Source: Grifola frondosa
Taxonomy: Eukaryota > Basidiomycota > Agaricomycetes > Polyporales > Grifolaceae
Direction of reading: 5' to 3'
DNA length: 64,000 nt
Assembly (NCBI GenBank): GCA_001683735.1
Contig: LUGG01000060.1
Location: 1 to 64,000, forward strand
Shown: one piece after another, positions 22,760-34,444 of the stretch
How positions within the stretch are numbered: position 1 is the stretch's first letter
How the letters are laid out: every line of letters starts with the position of its first letter
Notes under the pieces: model-generated
Seen by the model: only the letters and a program-made list of their open reading frames with translations
Databases searched by the model: none
What the model was told of the DNA's origin: nothing
Position numbers and translations under genes: made by a program

Positions 22760-24497
22760 AAGCCCCTACCTAATATGATCAGCGTGATCCCGAGGCAGCA
22801 GAGCTATTCAACAATTTAGGGTATGACATCAACCTGAAGAGAAGGAAAGACAGACCACATGAAGGGCTCTTGCCATTGTGCTCCACGGAACTATGCCCGA
22901 GGAATAAAGAGTCCACAGGATCGTAATAAATACGATGAAAATCGAGAGAACGATGGTGCCTTGACGGATCTTACTGCTTCGCTGGGACTGACGGTTGAAT
23001 CAAGCAAAATCAGCACTATTTGGCGTAATTGTTTCACAACGACTTACCACTACTGCGTGCAGGGCCTCTAGAACCACATTTCCTATATCATTTTCATGGG
23101 GCATACGAGCTGAGTACATCCAATCAGCAAACACTCACCGTAGATCAGAAATGAACTCACAAATTTTGGCGCGCCATATTTTGACATAGCTTCCTTGTTT
23201 CCTTCCAGCAGACGCAGTTGCCGATATAGCACGAACTGCCTCGTAGGCAGGCCTAATACGAAGTGAGTTTGCATCATATCACTCTAACATCAGACTGATA
23301 TTTACATCTATGGCCTGAACAACATCGTCTGCGGTTTGATGAGATCACAATCAGAGCCCTTGGTGTAACTCACCGTTATGAGGGAGCAACTGAAAAATAT
23401 CTCCGCTCGCCGTTTCCCAAATGCAAACATTCCCTGTGGTAGTCCCGCACACCACAGCTTGTCCTTGGTGGAGATATGCGACTTGTAGCCTGTATTTCTT
23501 GCGAGGTGCCGCTTCGAACTTATAATTACGTAGTATCGGAGATTGGTTCTTGAGATATCCAATAGAATATAGATGCAAGCCTTCCTGCACATTATGTATG
23601 ATGATGCTGCTGCGGTCAGGACTTAACGCAGATGACCCTCTAAGTAACATTCAAAAACTAAGTACGGTGTATGTCGACATATTATTTTGAACGTGTTGAC
23701 GCACATGTTCGGGGTACCGCTGGGAGGGATGATCGACCACAGCTGCGTCCGAGTGCCAATGTCCCAGCATCTAAAATACAAGAGTTATAGGTCCAATCTC
23801 AATAAATAAGAAGGTCTCTTACACTATCCCATGCGCTAAGTAAGAAACGATGAGGCTTGTCCCTTCGTTGTAAAACTGTAGCGTGACCGCACGCAATCTT
23901 CCATCAGTATCGGGCTCAGTATACGCAAGAGATGGCGGCGTAGGGATCTTTATATCACCCGTATATTCATCTAGAGTAAGGTTAGGCTATTAACAGCGAT
24001 GGTCAATAACAACTGAAAACTCTCACTGGGATTCCGCTCGTGCGTGATGTGGACCTCTGACCCCATGCCAATAGCAAGGCACTTCGTCGTGGTATCATAG
24101 GCAAGGCAATAAATTGCGCCGCTGACTCCTAGACGTATTGCGTGGGTCTCAACGCTTGTCTATCAATATCTTCAATCAGATGGAGGTTCGAAGTTGATGA
24201 AGTACTCACCAATGAAAAGTCATGTAATTGAAACAATTTTCCCCCTCTACACCCTACCATGATAGTGTCCGGCACTACAGGATGCCAAATTATGCAGTCC
24301 ACTCCGTTTCCAAATAATAGCCTGTACATGAGAGCACCGTTCACCACATTCCAGAGTATCAAAGTGCCGTCATCGCCGCCACTTGCTAGATAGTTGCTGC
24401 CCGGAGAAAAACAGACACAATTAACGCTTTTGGTGTGACCGGTGGTCAGATTGAACGTTTCAACAAATGCACTTGAAGAGAATCCAGGTCGGTCCAT
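22760..24497 (-). CDS. WD40-repeat protein with C-terminal membrane segment, paralogue 1
   Basis: The start at 24497 gives MDRPGFSSSAFVETFNLTTG, then WD units with HTKSVNCVCFSPGSNYLASG, DDGTLILWNVVNGAL and VVCGTTTGNVCIWETASGDI. Later come GSYVKIWRAKICEFISD and, near 22890-22960, a hydrophobic stretch TIVLSIFIVFITILWTLYSS that could anchor the protein. At least six exons are separated by short introns. The same layout and many of the same residues occur in the minus-strand gene at 31483-33510. A propeller on the cytosolic face of a membrane is the natural reading; no partner or process can be named. The 3' end is approximate. Confidence 0.72.
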
Positions 24498-26029
24498 CTC
24501 AAAAGCGCGAGATAGTCTTCAAGACAGAATGCAAAGTTCAGAGAAGTATAAGGTAGTAAGCGCTTAGCATGCGACGCCACCGGGTACGAGCAGAGGGCGT
24601 TAGTTGTAGTCTGCTTTCTGATGCGGGGGGCTTAACGGTAGGTCACCACATTTAGGCGGAGTGTAAATATTTTGGTGAGAATGTTGGCGGAGATACAATA
24701 TCGCCTTCACGCCACCGACGCGCGATACCGCGCAGCGTGTTCTACTTCAGTTCTGCACAGGTTCTACATCGTCTCATTGCTATAAAATTGATGCAGAAGT
24801 GTAGCCCAGATCGAATGGCTCTGACTGAGTGGGTCTTAATTCTTCCTACACCTTGGATAAGTTGTGGAAGACATTGCTAGTGTTCCTTGAGAGTGTGAAT
24901 GAGTGTTCTTGAAGTCCCAGATTACAAAATCCATCCGAAAAATGAGTGCATTCAATGAAAATGTTCTTTAAGTATTGGTAAAAAAACTCTATGTGTGCTA
25001 TGAGCACACAATGCCTCTTGAGACGCGTCCGAGACGCGTCGCAGACGCGATTTCGCGCCACATTTCAGCTACACGTGATATGCCGACTCTCGGCGATTGA
25101 CCAACCGATAACACCCCCTTATAGAAAGCAGACGTCAGTTACGGATATCCGAGCCTGCGAGGTTGAAGCAGAGTAACTACAACCTGCTTCAGGAGACTAG
25201 AACTTGTGCGCTTCGTTCTGGCGTTCGGTGGCTGCCGCATCATGTTCCCGTCTCCCCATGGCCTCGCTGTCATATACCAGGTGTGTCTCCCTTACCTCCC
25301 ATTAATACTTGCTATTCGTCTCCATCTCAGACATGCATCCCTACGAGCGTACATCCCCCGCCCGTCGTCTGCACCCCGCACTGCGCCTCTCGCGTCTGCC
25401 TACAGCCACCTCTCGTCCACGTTCCACACCTGCGTCCGCACCGCACCGCACCGCATGCCTGTGCCTGTGCTCGTGCCTGCACCCATGCTCGCGCGACTCA
25501 TCCGCGCTCACACTCCGCGCGCACCCATCGTACGTGTCCGCCCCCGCACTGCATCCCTCGTGCCCCATGCCCACAGCCACCTCCATCCACACTTTATGCT
25601 CGCGCCCATACCGCACTGCACGCCGCTACCTGCGTGACTCATCTCTGCGCCCAACGGGCTCCTCGGATCCTGCGTCTTCTTCTTGTGCTTGGGCTTGTCG
25701 CCATTTACCGTGGAGCCCCTGACAGGCTTAAACTTGCCTGCCTTCTTCAATTCTTACAACGCGGCGTCGACAGCAGCGCTTGCCTGCGAGGACTCGTCCG
25801 GTGCGCTTGCTCTTGAGCTCGCGCATGATGTCCCCGCATGTGCGCTTGGCTGGGAGAGGTTTCGAGGAAGGCCTGCTCAGGGGAGGCATCGGCGGCGGCG
25901 ACCTCCGCGGTTCTGCTCGAGAAGAGCGAAGTCGAGTCTCTTCGCGTCTCTGATGTGAACCACCGGGAGCGCAGCTGCGGGATCGTCTGCGCCCCGCGCT
26001 TCACGCCCACAACCGTCTCTCGCCCATGT
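24498..26029. other. Spacer with paired ACGCGT boxes and a C-rich tract
   Basis: ACGCGT occurs at 25023-25028 and 25034-25039 with a near copy (ACGCGA) beginning at 25045, about 530 bases upstream of the WD40 start. From about 25320 to 25680 the plus strand is dominated by C with CAC/CGC/CTG words, giving long accidental Pro/His/Cys-rich frames. A minus-strand frame near 25690-25750 contains MKKAGKFKPVRGSTVNGDKP followed by KHKKKTQDP, possibly another exon relic, unassigned. Confidence 0.45.
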
Positions 26030-27102
26030 TCGCGCCTGCAGCATAGCCTGTTCCCATAATACATCCTTCAAGGTCTTCGATGCCGTCATGAACTTCAAGA
26101 AGGACACCGTTGGCCCCATGCTCGAGAAGCTGGACGCGTCTCGAAGATGGTGCTGACGTCCAATAAGGGACGGTTCTACGCTTTCGGTCTTGTCTTCTCC
26201 GGGACCGTTCGTGCAAGCCAGAAGATTCGTATTCAGGGCAACTATGTCCCGGGCAAGAAGGACGACCTGTTCATCAAGTGCATGCAGCGCACCGTCCTCA
26301 TGATGGGTCGTTACGCCTATCGAGGACTGCCCTGCTGGTAACGTCGTCGTTCTCGTCGGTATCGATCAGTTCCTCCTCGAGAGCGGTACCCTCACCACCT
26401 CCGAGACGGCGCACAACATGAAGGTCATGAAGTTCCCCGTGTTCCCCGTTGTCCAGGTCGCCGTCGAGGTGAAGAATGCCGCGGATCTCCCCAAGCTCGT
26501 CGAAGGTCTCAAGCGTCTCTCGAAGTCCGATCCCTGTGTCCAGCCATGGATTTCAGAAACCGGCGAGCACATCATCACTGGTGCTGGTGAACTCCACTTG
26601 GAGATTTGCTCGAAGGTACGTTTCATTTTTTGTACTGAAATGCCGCAGGATTTTGATAGATTCTTATGTTTTAGGATCTCCAAGAGGATCATGCTGGTGT
26701 CCCCCTTCTGACCCCGTCGTCAGTTACCGTGAGACTGTCAAGGCCGAGTCATCGATTGTCGCTCTGTCGAAATCGCAGCACAAGCACAATTGTCTCTTCG
26801 TCAAGGCGCTGCCGATTCAGGAGGAACTCACGCTTGCGATCGAGAGCGGGAAGGTCAGCGCCCGTGACGATTACAAGCTCGTGCGTGTGTTGTGGCGGAC
26901 GAGTTCGGCTGGGACACCACTGATGCACGGAAAATCTGGTGTTTCAGCGGCCCCAACTTGCTCGTCGATGTCACCAGGGTGTGCAGTACCTCAACGAAAT
27001 CAAGGATTCGTGCATTGCGGCATTCCAGTGGGCGACGAAGGAGGGCATCTGTGCCGAGGAGAACATGCGTGGTGTCCGGGTGAACATCCTCGATGTTACG
27101 GT
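26030..27102 (+). pseudogene. Middle part of translation elongation factor 2 (eEF2)
   Basis: The order is [20 protein letters not shown], then immediately [123 protein letters not shown] and [20 protein letters not shown]. The GTP-binding domain, about 100 residues after EKLD, and the entire C-terminal part including the diphthamide loop are missing. A spliceosomal intron is retained (about 26617-26674), so this is not a retrocopy. Frame breaks are frequent. It is a relic of a segmentally copied or lost gene; an intact eEF2 must exist elsewhere. Confidence 0.85.
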
Positions 27103-27600
27103 ATGTTTGTCTGGCGGTCAGAGGATGTGTGGGGATCCATACTAGGCGACGCGTCCAGGCATGTGGTCTTATTCCTCTCCTTACAGCGAACATGTTCTCA
27201 CTCTGCAGGCTCCGTACATCATTCGACTTCTCCTCAGACTGCGGAAGATCGTGTCGGCAGTGTGCGGAGCATGAGCTAGCGGCCGTCTGTCGACACCTAC
27301 ATCAACCCTGCGCATGCGGATTTTGCCTACAGTGTAGCACCACCGCGTGGTACCCCCAGCCACCGTCTGCGATTACGTCATCCATGTTGGCGTCGCGGCA
27401 CTCCTTCGACTCCGGCATCGAGCTTGGTCTTCCCTACCCCTACTCCGAACCCGATGCAAGACTGCTGCCTTGACAGAACTTCTTGTTGCCGTGAGTACAC
27501 CGGGGAGCGGCGGGGTGTCACCCGTGCTGCTCGTATGGTTTGTGAGTGCGATGTCCCAATGCAGACGGGGAGCTAGTGGGTCTATTTACTTTTGCTTAAA
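27103..27600. other. Unassigned sequence downstream of the eEF2 relic
   Basis: A short frame (DTYINPAHADFAYSVAPPRG) near 27288-27350 looks exon-like but is unassigned. The rest is G/T-rich and non-coding in appearance. Confidence 0.3.
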
Positions 27601-28010
27601 TGTCTGTTTTGTGCTCACTTTTATAAGGGTTTCTTCAGAGTCTGTGAGCTCTGATTGATCTGATTCGCATCAGACAACCCAGAGTGACCAGACAGATGCT
27701 CTTGGGGGGTTTAATCAGTCTGGGATGTCTTGTTGGTCTTGTGGAAAGAGTGTTGAACTTTTGGTCTGATTGGCTGGGGGCTCTGGACCCTCTGTGTGTT
27801 TCTGAACTTGTCTGAACTGCAGATATGTAGTAGTATAATACCTTGTTCTGGGCCATCTTAAGTGTCTGAATCTGTCTGATGTTGCTGTGGGATCTTTTTG
27901 GTCTGAATTAAGACACTCCAGACATGTTCAGATGAAATCAGATGAACTTAGAGGAAATCGAGTTTTGCTGATGAGAGGATTAGGAACATGACATGAGACT
28001 AAAGTCAGAA
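27600..28010. repeat. Cluster of short TCTGA/TCAGA words
   Basis: About a dozen copies of TCTGA or its complement TCAGA occur in 410 bases, against roughly one expected by chance. They lie in both orientations and at irregular spacing. Dense short subterminal words of this sort are a known feature of fungal and plant DNA transposon ends (Tnp2/EnSpm-like), so a transposon end or relic is possible. Confidence 0.5.
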
Positions 28011-28100
28011 TTCAAAAATAGATGACATTTTCTAGGTGACTCCTGCATAGCCAAGGAATCTTCAACAATCGCCTCCTCCATGCCACCCAAGAGACACAAA

Positions 28101-29779
<1,679 letters not shown>

Positions 29780-31482
29780 GAGATTAGAAGTTCAGGAGTG
29801 CAGAGCGTGGCGGGGTGAGCAAGCACGAAAAGCGTTGAGGGGTTACTCAATGCAACGAGGAATGGCCACAGCTGATTAGGGTATTCCAATTTTCTCCGGG
29901 GACTGCCACCGCGGAAGATGGTAGACGGCGGAATCGGCGGAATGTGTTGATCGTCCTGCGACATGAAACATTGGTCTAGCACATGCGCCCATCGATCCCG
30001 CTTTGCCGCAAGGCGCGATGGAGAAAACATTCAGCAGTGATGTGAAAGCCCACGCAGTCCTTGATAATTAATCTGGATGGCGAGATCGTCTCCTAGCAAA
30101 GGATATTGGTCAGCGAGTAAGGAATAGAGTAGTTATCGTGCAAGGATATTCTCATTTCCTGGCCAGGGACGTGGACCGCTTGCGCTTCATCGGCTGGCCG
30201 TCGGAGTAGCTGCTGTCGCTCATTGCGGGGGACAACAGAATGAGAAGGGAAATGGCACAAGTGGTTTCGAGCCGCGTTGGAATCGCACCATCACCACCAT
30301 CATTAGTTATGCCGCAGTCCGATGCTGAAATCGTAAGTGCGAAGCTAGTATAAGCTCTTTATTCGAGCAATTCTGACACCCTGGCCTTGCACATCCAGGT
30401 ACAACTCGAGTCCGAGGTATTATTCCCGATATACAGACCTGTGCTCCCTTCCGCTTATATCATTCCAGCAGCAATCACTCTCAATTCCTCGGCTAACCTC
30501 ACTCGATGTAGCTGCACAGCGTCAGCTGAATATCAGCTCAAGAAATGTAGTATTCATCGGCATTACCACGGATGCCTTTAGCGAATCTCGCTTCGCAGAA
30601 GCTCTCTCTGCACGTCGATCTCTCATCTGCTCTGGAGTGGACCATCACATCTGGCTGATATCGGAAGACACATCATACCTGCGAGGTCGACTACAGGCCG
30701 AGCGTCGCCTGAGGAGTTTTTTCTCTATGTCTGTTCGATGATACGTGAGATAGAAAGGTTGCGTAGAACGGGTATTTACATACGGACAGGCCACGAGGGA
30801 GGCAGTGTCCAAGTCTATCCTGCACTCTTGGTGATTATGCGGATACTCCTCAGTTACCGAGAACGTGAGTACTGACCATTGATATTTGGGTATTTAAACT
30901 AATCACTGTCTCAGTGTCACGCGTCACTCCACGAGCTTTCAAACCGTAGCTAGGGATTGACGTCGATGTAGACAGCAGTAACACTAAACGAATGCGACTT
31001 ATGATCAGAAACAGAGTTTCGGTTTGGACGGAGATACGGGCTGGCAATGGTGGCTGACCGCCGTGGACATCACGCTAGGCAACGGGGTTCTCGCTGTGTG
31101 GCAGGTAAGTGCACGGGTTGGTGGAGAATTTGGAAATTCACTTTTCTATTGTTGTGCCGTCCACCGTTCATGACGGTGGAGAAGATCCGCCGATTGCCCT
31201 CGTACCACCTGCCGAATACGATTTTACCCTTACACCTCGAGCTGAGAATGATCCTTGCGTAGAGCGGTACGAACGACTGCGTGCAAGCATGAGTAGGAGA
31301 CTTGGTATGGGCGTCGGCGCTTGGTTGCTCCATGCCTGCAGCGATGACAGTGAACATTATGAATTTCTGCTTTATTCTATATGCGAAAGAATGCGTGTGG
31401 TCTGAACATGAATTGAAGAATTTTACAGGAATGATTCGTATCCTACCTCCGTCGCACAATGCGATCCATATAACACAGGTTC
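29780..31482. other. Kinase upstream region and unassigned sequence
   Basis: Close to the kinase, minus-strand MSDSSYSDGQPMKRKRSTSL (about 30160-30220) may be a small upstream exon. On the plus strand an ATG-less open frame of about 110 codons ends at about 30743 (VVFIGITTDAFSESRFAEAL); I do not recognise it. The remainder holds no named feature. Confidence 0.35.
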
Positions 31483-33510
31483 CTAAACCTCGGGAATTTG
31501 GAGAAACTGCCGTAATTCCGACCGTATTCTCTCAAACATCCAATTCTGGATGCGGCCTTGCATCTCCAAGGCTGCCCGCTGAATTCTGGTGGCCGCATCG
31601 CAGGTGTTGATACTCAGAAGAGTAAATGCCAACCAGAGACGACGGAGCTGAAGATTTCTCAGTATGACTAGCAGTAACAAGAGGATGCCGAACTCACCAA
31701 ACCGACGATCACTTTGGTCAATGCACTCCACGAGATTGTCCCTGACACAACGTAGGAGCTGCATGCGGCAAAGATGAAAGTTACGGCCATAAAAAATATG
31801 GCCGTTCCTTGGCCAACCTCATTTCGTCCAAATAGAGGATATGACTTAGTACCATTAGTGAGCTGATATTCAGTATTCACAATGTCAATGTCGACTTACC
31901 ATTACGCCATGCAACACATCTGTAACTACGTCACGTAACTTATATTCTTGATGCACACGAGCTGATGTCCACGTTAGTAGATTTTTCCCTTTCATGTAAA
32001 TAATGATCTCACAGATTTTGGCGCGCCATATTTTCACGTATGTCTCTTGTCCCCTCCCGACAGATGCAGTGGCAATGTAATTGGCATCTCCACGCTGACA
32101 TGTCTGTGCAGCTCGATAAACAGAATGTGACAGAAAAGGTTCTGAATACTTGCATCAACGGCTTGAATCGTATGGTCTGCAACTATATGAGAGCGCGGTA
32201 CTTGCAGATACCAGCCAACGCACCGTTATGATTAAGGACCTGGAAGTAATCTCCAGTTGCGGCCTCCCACACATAGACATTTCCTGTGGTCGTTCCACAA
32301 ACAACGGCTCGTCCTTGATGCAGATACGTGACTTGCAAGCAATGTTTGGAGCGCGGGGGACAGTCAAATTTGTAGTGATGCCTCGGTGTTTGCTTCTTAA
32401 ACAATCCGATGTCATATGACTGTACGCCGTCTACTAGATTGTAGACGATAATGCTGCGTCCATTCGAGCTTAACGCCGAAGATGCTCTGCAGTAATAGGG
32501 CAATAAAATCAGCACACATCAAACGACATCCAAACGGAGTTCGTCTCACATATTCGGAGTCTCCTGAGGTGGAACAATTGCCCATATTTGAGAACGAGTG
32601 TCCAGATCCCAGCATCTGAACCATAGCTGTAAGTGCTATGCTTGGTAAAGGAAGGAACAATGACAATCTTACAAAATTCCGTGGGCCATGTAAGATACGA
32701 TGAGATTCTTCCCGTTCCTGTAAAATTTAACAGCTACCGCACGTAGTCTTAGATCAGTGTTTGATGCCGGGTGCTGCAATGCGGGTGGAGCGGGAATCTT
32801 CACGTCGCCAGAATACTCATCTATGAAGGAGAAAACGGTCAGAAGGGCCAATGATAGTGGATCAACTCACGTTGCTCATGCTCGCGTGTAATGTGCACCT
32901 CCGGACATTTTGACGTCCACGCGCACATCCACTCGAGAGAAAGCATTGAAACAACTGTTTGAGGTAATGGGCACGTCGCAAGGCATCCCATGACTTCAGA
33001 ACTCGCCAGTACATGGCCCACCCCAATAGCAAGACACATAGTAGAGACATCATAGTCAAGGCAGTGGATGGGACCGCGAATGCCTATGCGGATCTCATTC
33101 CTTTTGCTGCTGATCTGTAAGCAACTTCAGCAAACTGAAATACTGAGAAGTAAAAAGCGCACCAGAGAAAGGTCATGCAGTTGAAATAACTTTCCACTTC
33201 GACATCCAACCAAAATAGTGCCGGAGACCTTTGGATGCCATAGTACGCAGTCCACAGGGCTCTTGAGTAATAGTCTGTACAAAAGAGTGCCATCGGTGAT
33301 ACTCCAAATGATCAGAGCGCTATCGTCACCGCCACTGGCCAGGTAGCTGCCATCAGGAGAGAAGCAAACACAGTTGACGGTCGTGCTATGGCCTGCCGTC
33401 AATGTAAATGTGTCTACGTATGCGGTGGAGTATAATTCTGCTAATGTCATCATAAGATGTACTGAAGGAAGATGGGAAGTGTAGAGGAGTGCGGGGCCAA
33501 CGTACGACAT
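31483..33510 (-). CDS. WD40-repeat protein with C-terminal membrane segments, paralogue 2
   Basis: WD units include HSTTVNCVCFSPDGSYLASG, DDSALIIWSITDGTL, VDCVLWHPKVSGTILVGCRS and VVCGTTTGNVYVWEAATGDY, in the same order as the gene at 22760-24497. The shared ETYVKIWRAKICE motif follows, then two hydrophobic stretches: AIFFMAVTFIFAACSSYVVS (about 31770) and FGILLLLLVILRNLQLRRLW (about 31680). The tail (MQGRIQNWMFERIRSELRQF) is basic and helical. A six-to-eight exon gene is implied. The pair is about 9 kb apart on the same strand, divergent enough to be an old duplication. Function unknown; membrane tethering of a propeller is inferred. Confidence 0.75.
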
Positions 33511-33819
33511 GCATCAATCAGTACGCAGGACTGAAGATCTTGCCGGAAACAGCGATCTTGCGGGTAACTGTGCGGTCGAGCACCCCCAGAACCGCTAGTT
33601 TGGATGAGTCGTGCTGGACGGGCTAAACGTTGAACGTTGAGCGCTTGTTTGAAACGTGACCAAAACGCGTCCGAATCATCCTTCATCAAATCTCCGATTC
33701 CGCCGAGCTCTTTTTAAAAAAAATATCAAGTATATTAATCCCTGTTAATCCTCATTGCTATATAACTAATCTCGTCACGCCCCGCCTGGCAACCATGTCG
33801 GATTTCATCGACATTCCGT
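33511..33819. other. Upstream region of WD40 paralogue 2
   Basis: An ACGCGTCCGA string at 33665-33674 equals the one upstream of paralogue 1 (25023-25032). No coding feature is seen. Confidence 0.4.
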
Positions 33820-34155
33820 ACCTTCAATGAAGAACCCTTCGTAAACCAGCCTGAGTCGTCTTCGATAGCGTAAGTTAGGAAGTCAATGTATACCGCAAGA
33901 GATGCCGAGGAGGACACATCCACTCCGCAGACGTAGTGATACGACCCAAGCTGCAGCAGCTCGGGAATGACAATGCATACAGCCAGACGCGGAGAATGGC
34001 TCACATCGCGTTGGCCACTCCGACCCGTGCTCTTCACAACATGACAAAAGTCTGGTGGTCCTAGTTCGCGGAAGGTTGCTGTAGGAAAGCATTGGTGAAC
34101 TTCGAAGCACACAACTCGAAGCTGCTCTCAACTGACATAGACTCTCTGTACGCGG
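33820..34155 (-). pseudogene. N-terminal piece of a CHAPS (Chs5-Arf1-binding, Bud7/Bch1-like) protein
   Basis: The minus strand reads FRELGPPDFCHVVKSTGRSG, VVIPELL-like IVIPELLQLGSYHYVCGVDV and SLAVYIDFLTYAIEDDSGWF, then SSLK followed by a GT donor. This is the beginning of exomer cargo-adaptor proteins, which bind Chs5 and Arf1 to export cargo from the trans-Golgi. The piece ends within about 115 residues; the following part of the same family is found at 46025-47755 on the plus strand. One frame break separates the first 20 residues. Confidence 0.72.
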
Positions 34156-34444
34156 GGTCAATGATTCTCCCAGGTCCGTCTACAGATTGTAAGTCAACGC
34201 TCGAATCAACTTTGACGAGAAGATGCATACCTCAAATAGCTCTAGGACGTCTTTGAATGACGCGTCCACCATCCTCTGTTGGCGAGAACCCCGTGAATAT
34301 GGGAGTTGTGACGATTTGGAAAAACAGACTTAACACACATAGCAAACCCATCATCGAGAACGACCCACCCAACGAATCAACCCCTGCCACACAGAGAATC
34401 CACCCTAACCCATCCATCAAACATCGCATACTTCTCCACTTCAA

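Noticed and set aside
22760..24497. Calling WD40 paralogue 1 a pseudogene because frames alternate
   Set aside because: The frame changes occur at GT-AG borders of short introns and the WD blocks are well kept; a multi-exon gene fits better.
25163..25816. 217-codon Pro/Cys/His-rich protein
   Set aside because: Caused by the C-biased tract; no start context, intron or family support.
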